DNA of 64,000 nucleotides. Source: Panagrolaimus kolymaensis. Its lineage: Eukaryota > Nematoda > Chromadorea > Rhabditida > Panagrolaimidae. Positions 11,278 through 23,400 of this stretch are shown piece after piece. The DNA is taken from contig JAJQJQ010000019.1 in assembly GCA_028622995.1 (NCBI GenBank), positions 682,001 to 746,000 on the forward strand, given 5' to 3'. The number at the start of each line of letters is the position of its first letter. Position 1 is the first letter of the stretch. Position numbers and translations under genes: made by a program. A model generated the notes under the pieces. That model made no database searches. It saw only the letters and a list, made by a program, of their open reading frames with translations, and was not told the DNA's origin.

Positions 11278-13461
11278 CGAAAGTCCAACAACAAAATTTT
11301 ATAGAAAATAAAGCTTCGTAAAAGATATATGTAACAGCAGCCAAAAAAAGAGTTTCAATTTTCCCATTTTTCATCTTTATTTTTTTGAAACCCATTTTTT
11401 TGATTTAAAAAAAAGCAAACAACAAAATCACAAAAAAGGAATGAAAAAAAATAATCGGAAGCAAACAAGGCTTTCATGCGTTTTTTGTCTCATTTTTTCT
11501 GAGAACCGCCACCAAAAAAATAAAAATAAAAAATGCGTATGTGAAAGAACAGCAGCAGCGAATAGCCAATTTCCAGAAGCTAGAAGCAGCAAATATCTAT
11601 AAGACGAAGAATCTTAAGAGTCTCTCATGGGAGTAAAAATCTTTTAAAAGACAAAATTTGAAAAAGAAAAACGTCAAAAAACAAATCGAAAAATGTTCAA
11701 AAAAAGAATAGTTCTTGTGTATTTTTTTTGACGAAGGCAAACGGCAGCTTCTTCATTTTTCAGTTTTTTTAGAGGAAGTAAAAAAAAACAGAGAGAGGCA
11801 GGCTACACACTCGCTTACTTACTTGCTTGCCTTTGCCACTTCAAAAACTTCTGTAGTTGTGCCAAAAAAAAAAAATGACGAAGGTTTTAACAAAACAAAA
11901 TTTTTTTTTTCCAAACTTCTTTTTTTGCTTTAAAAAAATGGCAAAAGGCAATATAGAAATTATTTTTTTTGGTGGCACCAAAAAAAAGGAAGCTTCTTTC
12001 TCCCCTCAATTTTTACATATATTTTTTTTAACATTCAAAGTCGGCGAGAATGGTTGGTGGTAGAGGAAGAGAAAAAAAAATAAGAGAGACATAATGAAGA
12101 AGCCCATGGAAAAAAATTCTTTTTTTCTTCTTCTAAGCCATGAATGGCTATGGTTCACATTTTATTTTTGTTTGAATTGGAAATATGGCTTTGAAAATGG
12201 ATTGGTGGTGGTAGTGGTTTTGCGGAATTGCTGCTGCTGTTGGGCTTCAATAAAAAAGGGAGTAGCAACGACGACGGCGTACTCAAAGCTAAAATGCAAT
12301 TCTTTTTTTTCTTTTTTCTTTTAAAGCCGAACTAAGCTCTCTCTCCCTCCATCCTTCCTCCTATTTTTTATTTTAAAAAGCCACCACCAACAACAAAAAA
12401 GAGAGAGAAAGAAAGAAAGACCATAAAAAGGAAGCCTGAAAAGAAGGAATAAAGAGAAATCAATAAAAAAATGCTTTAAAGGCTTTTTTAAATTTAAAAT
12501 TAAAAAATTCGGTTTATTTTTTTCGGGAATGGAAAAACGTGGAAAAGGATATTTCTAATTATTGAATTAATTTTAAGCCAGGAAGAATTGAAACAAAAAT
12601 TATAAATGGAAATGGGGAATTAAGTTTCGATGCTTGCTTAACTTTAATATATTTTTTTAGCGCATGGTTAAGATAGCAAAACACGCTAGCCACATTCCTT
12701 CCCTGAATTTTCTTTTACTCTTCTTGTATGTGGTGTGCCTTCTAAAATAATATAAAAGTTTCATGTTTCAAATCAGAAAAATTAGTAGAAATAAGTTTAT
12801 CATCATTCTTCATAAAATTAAAGGAAATTTCTTTTAAGGTAAAGACAATTATTTTTTCTAACCTTTTTTTTTAAATTCCTCCAACAAAAAAGCCACTTTT
12901 CAAATGCTTGGAAGAAGATTCCAAGAAAAGTCCAAGAATGAAACAGATATAAAAAAAATATGGATTAAAGTTTCTCAAAAAATTCATTTTCAAGAAAATT
13001 TGTTTCAATCCATGAAGAAGAAGAAACTTTTTGCTGAAAAAGCAAATTCCAAAAATGACAGAAAAGAAGAGCAACAATAATGGCTTTTCTTGATTGTAAA
13101 ACGATAAATCATAATACTGAATATCTTAGAAGAACATTTACAAATCTGCAACAATCCTCAAGCTATGGTCCATTGTTAATCAGTGATTTAAAAAATATCA
13201 TTTTTATGTTCCCCAAACATCTTTCATACCCCAAGATTCAGTCGATATGTCCCAATAAAAATCAAAGAATATAAAAACTTTTATTTTCAAATACCAAAAA
13301 TGAAATATACAAAAGCAAAAAAAAAAACAAAAAAGATAAAAGTAATATTAAATTGTGAGAAAGTAAAATAAAGTAAAGTAATATACTCTCAATGAGTATC
13401 GACAATAAACCGCTTTTTTTAAAAACAAATCGATCATCAATAAACCACCAGGTTTAGGTTA
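11278..13461. other. Gene-free region; 3' end of RBX1
   Basis: AT-rich DNA with long A/T runs, a CTTACTTACTTGCTTG string near 11815-11830 and a GAAAGAAAGAAAG run near 12405-12420. On the minus strand AATAAA (plus coordinates 13285-13280) lies about 175 bp after the RBX1 stop and is its likely poly(A) signal. Open frames in this interval show only Lys/Phe-rich low-complexity products. No gene is supported. Confidence 0.5.
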
Positions 13462-14259
<798 letters not shown>

Positions 14260-15803
14260 AATGATTATTATGGATTTTTTATACTTAACTAAAAAATTGC
14301 AAGATTGCTTTAATCAATTTTGAAATAAAAAAAAAGTCATCAAAGTTATAAAAGCAAGCGATTTTATAAAACAAAATTTTAATATTTTCTCAAAAAACGA
14401 TATATTGCGAAATGGAAAATACCAACTTCGTGGAAAAATAATTGCTTTTTTAGATTTGAAAAAAGTTAAGAGCTGGTTTTTAAGAAAAAAATTATTAAAA
14501 GAAGCCAAAAGAATTTTTTTTAAACAAAATGGAAAGTCAAAGCAACATTAAAAAAAGCTCGCAAACTTTTTATTTTTCTCCAATGGGTCGCAATTTCCTT
14601 TCAAGACTATTTCGTGGTGGATAAAATTGAAGTGTTTTTTCTTAAAAAAAATAGCCAAAAGGAAATAATAAATAATAGAAGGTGGTGTTCCATTCCTTTG
14701 AGCATTTTTATTCAATAAAATAAATCAATGAATTCAATAGCCAAAAAAAGACAAAGTTTTGTTCCCAAAAAAATAAAAATAAAAATAAGCATAAACGGAA
14801 TTATTGCTTTAGCTAATTTAGCTTCTGATATATTAAGAAAGTTGAAATAGAAAAGTGTGCTTTAAAACCAAAAAAAATGATGATAATTATTTATTAAGTA
14901 TGCAAGTGAAAAGGTTGTAAGTAGCTTTGGTGATTTTTTTGGGGAAAAGATCACGGCAACAATGATTGCCTCAATCATACATTTCTTTGATTTTGTCTTC
15001 ATTTATTTTTCCAAGCTAACAATAAAATACAGTAAATCAGGCCTTCTCAATCATAATTGTCAAGATTACAGAAAAGTTTCAATACCAATAACAAAAATAA
15101 TATTCTTACGACTGGGGCAAGAAACCTTTTGTCTGTTAATAAAATAAAAATCACGTTTAAAAGTTACAAAAATAAGATACATAACTTATTACCTCTTTGA
15201 ATAAAAAAAAGTTATAATAAAGCATTAAATTCCTCCAAAATAAATAATTGGTAATTTGCTGCCATCAAGTTCTGTTTGAAAATTCATCGAGGAAAAAAAG
15301 TTAAAGCATATTTCTTTTTTATATTGGTTTTCCAAAACTTTCTTGTCGTCTTTTCTTTATTATCTTTAAGCTTTTCAAACAAACCTTTTCTTTTCATTCA
15401 TTTAGATAACAAAAATGATAAAGAAAAATAATTGTAAAATTAGTTAATGTAAATACATAATAAATATTTTGGATAAGCGTAAAATTGAATATCCAAAAAA
15501 ACGCATTTTTTGTTTGATAGCAAAAATTCAAATAAACGCAATATTTGGCATTTTGTTATTCAATGTAAAACTTTCACAACCCTTGCTTTTTTTTGCAAAT
15601 TCAAAACTTTCATCATTTTTTGTTTTGCAACTTTGCTTCGTCCTCCATGTTTTGAACCTTCGATTCTAATAACTTTTTTGATTTGATAATCTATTTCTTT
15701 TTGTTAACAAAATGCCTCCGATTAATCTTTCCGCGTTCTTCCTATTCTTCCTTCGTTAATATTGCTTTCTTACCGTGAAACCTTTTCATTTTACTAATCA
15801 CAC
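14260..15803. other. Divergent intergenic region between two RBX genes
   Basis: About 1.5 kb separating the two head-to-head RBX1-type genes. It is AT-rich without a clear TATA box or a conserved motif that I can point to. It presumably contains both promoters. Frames inside are tract artefacts. Confidence 0.45.
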
Positions 15804-15813
15804 TTTTTTTCAG
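15804..15813 (+). promoter_or_regulatory. Probable spliced-leader trans-splice acceptor
   Basis: A TTTTTTTCAG acceptor ends 7 nt before the ATG at 15821, with no in-frame coding exon upstream. In nematodes this is the usual layout of an SL1 trans-splice site. It could instead be the end of a 5'-UTR cis intron; a 5' cDNA end would show which. Confidence 0.6.
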
Positions 15814-15820
15814 GCTTTCA

Positions 15821-16285
15821 ATGTCTCAAAATTCCAAGATGAATGATGAACCTGCATCTCAAAATAAACCTCGATTCGTAGTAAGTTTTATCAATCTTTT
15901 CTGGTGCTGCTTCTGTTATCTTTGATTCTCAAACTATTTTTATGTAACAACAATCACTAATGCTCAAATTTTCAGATCAAGAAATTCAACGCTGTTGCAT
16001 CATGGAACTGGAATGTTGCTACAGAAACTTGTGCAATTTGTCGTAATCACATTATGGAACCATGTATCGAATGTCAAGCAGATCAAGTAAACTTTTTCTT
16101 ATTCATATTTTGTAACTAACTACTGCTTAATTTTTTAGGCTGCTAAAGATAATGGCGAATGCAATGTTGCTTGGGGAACTTGTAATCATGCATTTCACTT
16201 TCATTGCATCAGTCGTTGGCTTCGAACTCGTCATGTATGTCCTCTTGACAACGCTGAATGGTCTTTCTTGAAATATGGAACTTAG
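15821..16285 (+). CDS. Diverged RBX1 paralog (RING-box)
   Basis: Three exons (15821-15880, 15976-16086, 16139-16285) encode 105 aa. Exons 2 and 3 have exactly the lengths of RBX1 exons 2 and 3 (111 and 147 nt) and the same phase-0 borders, so this is a gene duplicate, not the distinct RBX2/SAG family. All RING ligands are kept: C39, C42, C50, C53, C65, C72, H74, H77, H79, C80, C91 and D94. I41 and W84 for E2 contact also remain. The cullin-facing strand has changed: [17 protein letters not shown] against [17 protein letters not shown]. The C-terminus is SFLKYGT instead of EFQKYGH, and the leader is short and polar. It is likely an active RING with altered cullin preference or restricted expression (inference). 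Confidence 0.93.
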
Positions 16286-18518
16286 ATGGTACGATGGAAT
16301 CTCTTCTTGATGTTTTCACTATGGATGATTTGGTCTTTTCTTGATGTTTTTGTTCCATATGATTTCTTCTTAATGTTTTTTTGTTTTCGTGTAATCCATA
16401 TGTCTCTATTTTGTGTTTTATAAAGATGTTTCATGATTGTGTATTTGTTGGTCTTTTATTTATGTGATTGCGGTTTTGTTTGTTAAAACTAACGAAAAAG
16501 CGGGAAAACAATGCTCTAACGACGGTGTTTGTTACTAAAAACGTTTTTTCTTCTCTGGCTTTTGATTATAAAGGAGATACAGCTATCGTTAGGTTATAAG
16601 GATTACGGGACATCTTTGCTTTCATTTTATTACCTGCAGAATGGGTTATTGTTAATTAGCATTTTGCATGTAATAATGTTACTAATATGCACTTTTCTTT
16701 CATAGTTGAAGCGTACTAACTTTTCTTTTGCGTGATTGTTTGCAACTTTTTTGTGATACTTTCAAACTTTTCTAATCTCACTTTTTTTAGATTATTAACA
16801 ACAATAACAATGCAATGTGGAGAAGCTCGTTACTTTTGATCATGCTTTCTATGGTTATTAATATATGCTTGAAGGAGTTTAGGTAATCGTGAATTTTCAA
16901 AACATCAAGATACACATGATTGATGGATTAAAGTATTTTCAAAACAAAAGCAGCGGTCAATGCAACCAGTTTTTGATCCCTAAAATTTAATGAATGCTAA
17001 AGCTTGACACTTGTGATGAATTCCCGCAATGGAAATCCCTTAATTTAGATAACTAAAGCGCTATAAATATAGTCGCTTATCAAAAAACCTTTGCGGCATC
17101 GATATGATTGGTTCTTTGAGACGCTTTCTTTGTATGTGTTTGTGATTTAAATCTTGAAGATAATTAAAAAAACAACAAAACAAATAACATTGATTCTTTT
17201 ACCACCGCAAAACAACAACAAAAACTTTTTAATAATAATATTTTTTGTTTTTTCAATTAATTATTTTTGCTCTTTCTTATATTATTTTTTTTGTTGATTT
17301 CAATAATAAAAACCTATTTTTAATTATCAAGTTTATTTTTTTGTTGATCCGAGAAGAAAAAGAGAAAGGAAGGAACCAACCACAAAAAAAGATGGTGGTT
17401 ATTTTTGTTTTTTTGATGATTAATGAATAAACCCAACAAATTCTTTTTTTTATAAAACCATAGTGGTTTGGTCAACTAAAAACAAAAAGTTTAAAGAAGA
17501 AGAAGAAAAGGTCGAAGTTAAATTTTTCGGAAGATTCACGAAATTAAAAAACCAAAAACCCTTTTTTTTTTGCTGGGCCAACGAATGAAAATAGTTTCGA
17601 AAAAAAATTCAAGATTGTTAAATATTTTCTTTTCAATTCTTAAAAATTACAGTAAAACTTTGGCTTCCAAAATCAAAAAAATGCGAAACATCAATGAACC
17701 AACAATTGTCAGATCAATTTTAAAATAAAAAATGAATCATTCTTTTCACCAAATTTCCAAATTTGATTTTTTGCATTCCTTCAAAGTCCATTCATTCTAC
17801 AAAATATAATTAAGAATGCACTTAACAGCAAAAAAAGAAGAAGATAAAAGTTCAGCGCCATAATTTTTGACGAACAAAATCAAATCAAAAAATGAAAATA
17901 ATAAATTTTCTGTTAACGATAGCTCCCACTTTAATATAATCAGTCGACTTCCTTATTTTTTGTTTCTTCTTTTTTATGTTTGTAGGTTTTTGTTGTAATT
18001 GGCCAAATAAGAGAAATATAAGTTTTAAAAAAAAGAAAAAATGATTGAAAAAAGAAAGAACCAAGGTCAATTTAAAATCTTTCACCGCCAATTTTTTTTT
18101 GTATGTGTCTCTTTTTTATTTCAACAAATTTTTTCTTTTGATTTCTTTCTGCATCCATTATCGACGACTGACAAAGTTTTTCTTTGGCAAATTAATAACA
18201 TCAAAAAAATGAATTTGAAAAAATGTATGTTAAAAAAATAATTAGTTGGTGGTTGGTTGATGGAAGAATCAAATTCTTTTTTTTTGGGTTGTTTTATTAT
18301 CAAAATTTATTTTTGTTGTTGACGTAATTAAATTAAAAAACAATCATTGTGGGCCAACATTGTGATGATCGTTTTAGAGAATGCTTTTTTTGGGTTCGGT
18401 AGAGTTAATTATCAAATGATCACTGTCGCTGCCGCCGTTGCCGCACCTCGCGCAATGTCTGATTTATTTATTCTTTGTTTTGCTTTGTTTGAAGACATTT
18501 TTCTTTCCCCTTTTTTTC

Positions 18519-18525
18519 TTGATAA
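18519..18525 (+). promoter_or_regulatory. GATA-type site (TTGATAA) upstream of peptide gene
   Basis: TTGATAA lies about 190 bp before the ATG of the secreted peptide gene. In C. elegans, epidermal YGGYGG peptide genes depend on GATA factors, so this is a candidate site. A single match to so short a motif is weak evidence. Confidence 0.25.
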
Positions 18526-18622
18526 ACAAAAAAAACTTGAAAATTAATTAATTTTTTACTTTTTTAAGGCGGAGTCGATTGAGTTACACACGCGATCGAG
18601 AAAAACTTTCTAAAAAAAATAG

Positions 18623-18630
18623 TATAAAAG
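18623..18630 (+). promoter_or_regulatory. TATA box of the secreted peptide gene
   Basis: TATAAAAG lies 92 bp upstream of the ATG at 18715, within a less tract-like stretch. It is the clearest TATA element in the window and fits a highly inducible small-peptide gene. Confidence 0.55.
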
Positions 18631-18714
18631 TAAACGATTGTGGTTGGAAAAAAATACACAATAAATTTTTTTTAAATTTTTTGTTTGTTTGTTTCTTGTT
18701 TATTTGTTGTAAAA

Positions 18715-19278
18715 ATGTCAACTAAAAATGCTGTATTAATTCTTATGTTCGTTTTGGTTATCCTTCAACTTGCTGCCGCTCAATATGGTTATGGCGGATA
18801 TGGCGGATATGGAGGATACGGTAAGAAATTTTTTGATTTAAGGAAACAAAATAAAATAGAAATTTTTTGGCAGAGTTTTATAAAAATTAGAATTATTTAA
18901 TTAGAAAAGAAATTGAAAATTTGTAAGCAAAAGCAATTTTCAACATTTTATGTTTGAAACAACTTTTTTTTTCTAAAATATCGATTTTTCCAAATTTGAA
19001 TCACTTTTTTTAATAAATACTTTAAAATTTTTTTTGAATCTGAAAAACTGTTTTAAAAAATTGTTTAAAATAAAAAAATTCGATTTGAGACACGAGATTC
19101 TCTGTAATTCTCCAATTTTTTATGAAACTTTTTAACAAATTTTTTATTCACATTTTTTTCGTCAGGAAGGGGATGGCGCCGTCGTATGATGATGGGTGGC
19201 ATGGGTGGTTATGGAATGGGAATGGGTGGATATGGCATGGGAATGGGTTATCCAGGTATGGGAATGATGTATGGATAA
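18715..19278 (+). CDS. Secreted Gly/Tyr/Met-rich peptide (nlp/cnc-like)
   Basis: Two exons, 18715-18820 and 19166-19278, join in phase 1 to give 72 aa. Residues 1-22 form a clear signal peptide (hydrophobic core NAVLILMFVLVILQLAAA). Cleavage before Q23 would leave about 50 residues: QYGYGGYGGYGGYG, then a basic GRGWRRR, then MMMGG and repeated GYGMGMG units. The YGGYGG start resembles the C. elegans nlp-29/caenacin antimicrobial peptides of the epidermis; the Met-Gly tail and the single Arg cluster differ from them. The RRR could be a processing site or a membrane-active patch. A cuticular structural peptide is the alternative. TATA box at 18623; AATAAA at 19467-19472. Confidence 0.85.
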
Positions 19279-19915
19279 ACAACAATGCCATTTGATTCTA
19301 TCTCCAGTGTCGCCCTACTCGCCTTTACCGCGTCATCAGCTTTTGTCATAATTAATTCCACCACCATTTAATCTCACTACTTACTTGCTTCAATTCCAAT
19401 ATCATTAATTTTAATCAAACTGTTTATTCCAAAAAAATGTATTTTCTTTAATTTAGCAACCATAATAATAAAAATAAATTAATTGATATATAAAAAAGAT
19501 TCTTTACAAACACATTTTTTGCATAATGTTTTGCCGAAAAGATTCTTTTTTTTGAGAATGGATTTTGTTTTTGGCGTAAAAATTTTTAATTTTTTAACTC
19601 AAATTTGTTTTTTTTTATTTCAAACACAAACTCGCATATTTTGAGCTTTCCACCATTTGGATTTTTTAATTTTTATTAAAAAAACAATATAAACAAAAAA
19701 GTAAAATAAATGGATACAATAAAATAAACATAAACATAACAAAAAATAATGAAATTATACCCGTTTTTTATGTATGTAAAATATATCAAATAAAAAAAAT
19801 ATAATATTAAAAAGTGTATATCTTTTTTTTCTTTTTTTCTTTGGCAAAATTTCGAGAGAAAGAGAGAAAATTTTTGAGATCAATGAAATTTAATTATACG
19901 TATTTATAAATTTTT
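19279..19915. other. Peptide-gene 3' UTR and convergent spacer
   Basis: Holds the 3' UTR of the peptide gene with AATAAA at 19467-19472, then AT-rich spacer up to the distal last exon of the RhoGAP on the opposite strand. Nothing else seen. Confidence 0.5.
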
Positions 19916-20142
19916 TTAACGATATCTAAAAACCGTTGTTCCACACTCATTTCGAGAATTATTATTTTTTGTTGTTGGTGAAACTAATTCTGATTTTGAT
20001 GAGGACGAGGTTGCTGCTGCTATGGAAATGCTCGAAGATGATGATTGGGGATTTGCGTTGTTGGTGGTTATGGATGAAAAAATAATTGTTGATGAACTTT
20101 TAGTTCGATTTGAAATATATTTATTTTGTTGATGAGATTTTG
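19916..20142 (-). CDS. Alternative last exon of the RhoGAP gene
   Basis: After a TTTTTTAG acceptor, an open frame runs 2 + 225 nt to TAA at 19918-19916. Its entry phase (needs one preceding base) is the same as that of RhoGAP exon 7, so exon 6 can splice to either. Translation is Ser/Thr/Asn-rich (SSSTIIFSSITTNN, SSSSSISIAAATSSSSKSE), like the rest of the RhoGAP tail, and ends VFRYR. Using it would replace the exon 7 tail (SPIKNLKGSTPKKFL and so on). It could be an unrelated exon, but strand, phase and composition fit. Confidence 0.55.
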
Positions 20143-20493
20143 CTAAAAAACAATTAATAATAATTAAATTTTATGTTTTTTTATTAAAAATATTGAGCAT
20201 AAAAAATTAAAGGAAAAAATATTGTAGAAAAGAAAAATGGAAGTTAGGCTACAGAACTACAGTAGGGAAAAAAGGAAAAATCACATAATCAAAAAATGGA
20301 AAAACATAGAAAAAAGCAGAAAACGAAGGAATAAAATAAAGTAAATTAATTTTTTATAGGTTAAAAGCAACAGTAAAAAAAATAATAAAAATGCTGTATA
20401 TTTACAAAAATTTCACCAAAGCCAAAAAACCGATCACAAAAACAACAAAAAATGGAAGAAAAAACAAAGGAATAGAGTAAAGTAAACTTTTTT

Positions 20494-23400
20494 TTAGAGA
20501 TTAAATTCGCAATCTTTAACTACAAATAAATTATTTCCGCTTCCATTTTCTCGTTTAAATCTTTCAAATGGAGAAGGAGATCTCATTCGAACTGAAGCAA
20601 ATCGCCTGCTTTTAGCTGCCGGCAAATTCGGTGAAGGAGTACGAGTTTCAAATAAGAATTTTTTAGGTGTTGAACCTTTGAGATTTTTTATTGGCGAACG
20701 CAGGGATAATTTTGACATAGCATCCATTAAAGCTTTTCGTCGAATTGCATCTTGTTTTCGTTCACCCACTTTCATTCGAATTGGAGTTATTGGATTTTGC
20801 GAAGCTTTTGGTGTTGAAGTTGCTTTGATTCGAGATGCAGCAAATCGAGGTAATTTAGAATTATTTGTATTATTATTTTTAGCTGCAAAATTAAAAAACC
20901 CAAATAGCAACAAAAAAAAAGAAAAAAGGCAAAAAGCAAGCGAACAAAAAAGAAAAGCGATGTTAGAAGCAAAAAAAATCCAAAGCAAAAAATGTTAAAG
21001 GAAAAGTAGCAAACAAGAAGCTCACACAAAAACAGTGAAACAAAAACAAATATTTTTAGTGAAAAAATAAAAACTCACTTGAATTTTCAAAATTATTTAA
21101 ATTTGGATGATGGCTATTTGTTGTTGTTGGTGATTTATTATTCCAAACCATTCCATGAGAAGCTGGAGATCCTTTGGGTTTAAATGTGCTCATTGTTGTT
21201 GGATTATTATTTGATGATGATGAACTATGACGCTCGGTAATTGGCTGAAAAAAATATAAAAGTATTGTAAAAAGAAATTATCGAAATTCGTGGGCTTTCC
21301 ATGTATTTTTTAAATGAAAGAAAAAAGTTTGAAACCTTTAAAAAAAGTTAAAAATGCAAATTTTTATTTTTTGCCTCAAAAAGGCAAAGTAAAAAACGCT
21401 AAAACTTTTTCTTTTCTTTTTGCATCAAAAAATGGAAAACTATTTAAAAAAAGTATATAAAACTCACAGCAAACGATGAAGCATATCTCGATGGAGTGGC
21501 AGCATTGGTTCCAGATAAATTTTTAAATTGTTGAATTCTTCGATTTACCACACCCGTTCCTTGAATTTTTGCTATGCTTGGTCTTCCAAATTCCGGATTT
21601 AATTCTCCATTGGTTTTAGAATTTAATATAAAATGCTTGGATTTATTATCAAAAATTAAATCATTTTTATAATCAGCTAAATTGAATTTAGGTGATTCGG
21701 GTGGAGGCAGCATTTTGGTTCTTGATGGAGATTTGGATGTTTCTCTTGAATTATTATGTACGCTTGATGACCTCCTTCCAATTGGCGGTGGTGGAGGAGA
21801 TCGATGAATAGGAGATTTTCCATTTGTTGCCGCCATTGTTGGATTTTTCATTTTAGCTAAGGAAGATTGGGTTGGAAGAAATATGGATGTTGTTCCATTT
21901 GATTTCATATCTATTTTTGCTGCGCCTGAATTCAAACTTTCTCCATTTCCCCTAATAAATCGCTTAGGAAGTTCAGGCTTCAAGAAAATTGGTGGCTGTT
22001 GTTGCTCAGATAAAATTTGAGAATCCGATGTTGTTGATGATTGAAGATGTTTGGATGAAGCAGAAGAACATCCAGAATCAGGGGATGGAATAACAAATGG
22101 AACTGTTGGATCTCGTCGAGGCGTAGTAGTTGTGGTTGTCGTGGTTGTTACATTTACATCCACCGAAAGTGGCGGACTGCTTATTGTTGTTGTTGATGTT
22201 TTTGTGGTAGGAGAAGATGAGGATACAGAAATTAATGATGCCGATGCTTTTGGGGAATTTTCTTTTTTGGATGAAACATTTGAAATTGAAGATATCGACA
22301 TTGCTGGAATAGCTCGATAATGCAATTCTGGCGACGATGACATGGGTATATCCGAAGCCGAGTTTTCAATAATCATTTCTTTAACTTTTTCCTTTTTTTG
22401 GGCATCAGAAATCGAAGACAAAACCGGAGAAATGGAAGTTGATTGTTGCTGATGAGATTTAAATAAAATTGGTGAAATAATAGTTGAAGCTCCCAAAACA
22501 TTTGTTAATGAATCATTGATTTCTTTACTCTTTCGTGGACGTCTTCGACGTTTAGCTTCATAACCTTTTTCATTGATTTCTTGAGAACTGAATGGACCAG
22601 CTTGTTGGCCTTGGCTTTGACTGAGATCAAACGATTCCCATGAACTATTGGATGATGGGCTTCCAGTTCGTCGGGAAGATGATCGACGGAAAGTTCGAGC
22701 TTCTAAAAATTTGGGAAATTTAAAAAAAAACAATTAAAGATAGAAAATAGGAAAGTAAAAGCAAAGAAAAAAAATTCGATAGAAAAAAGTTACTTCGCGA
22801 AAGGGTTAAACCAGAATAGCGTGAATTAGGTTGATTACGTTTTATTGCTGGATTAACTGGGGCTGTTTGACGCCGTTCTCGATCCTTCTTTATTGGTTCA
22901 GCTCGGCGAACCATTTGAGTTGCAGCTCGTTGAATATTTACAACATTCGATTCACCCATAGGCTGCTTTTTGGAATTCGATGAAGATCGCTTTCGAAGGA
23001 CATTAATTTTCTTTGGAGTATTATTTTCAAATGATTCTTGATGGAGGTTTTCTTTTTTCTCATCATTCGAAGATGATGGCATATCAAAATCGGGGATTGG
23101 TGGACGTTTTCTAAAATACAAAAAATTAAATACGTAAATTAAGTTTTAAAAAAGCTAAAAGAAAAAAATTCCTATTTTAATTTTTTTTTGGTTGAAAATT
23201 TGATGAACTAATTTTTTTGAATTTCCAAATCAAAAAAAAAACTAACTTTTCTTTCGGTGACATAATCTTTCTAATATCTGACAAAACATCTTTATTTCTT
23301 CTTCGTCCATAATCACTATTAATTGTATCATCGCTACTTGTGGCAGTTGTTGAAGGATCCATACTCACTGAATGCTTAAATAATGGAGTTTGCTGGTTTT

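Larger units (their letters stand above)
16286..18714. other. Intergenic, with short direct repeats near 16.3 kb
   Basis: The 3' flank of the RBX paralog, including three imperfect copies of TTCTTGATGTTTT spaced about 33 nt apart (about 16300-16385). From 16.3 to 17.1 kb the sequence is less tract-rich than elsewhere but no frame is maintained. From 17.1 to 18.7 kb A/T runs dominate. No poly(A) hexamer AATAAA is seen close to the RBX paralog stop. No other gene is supported. Confidence 0.45.

Noticed and set aside
5180..12324. Many open frames of 60-130 codons between 5 and 12.3 kb
   Set aside because: They are made of Lys, Phe, Asn and Ile codons from A and T runs, lack splice continuity, and overlap one another on both strands.
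19045..19060. Isolated AAAAACTG inside the peptide-gene intron
   Set aside because: A single copy is expected by chance at this composition; it does not extend the field.
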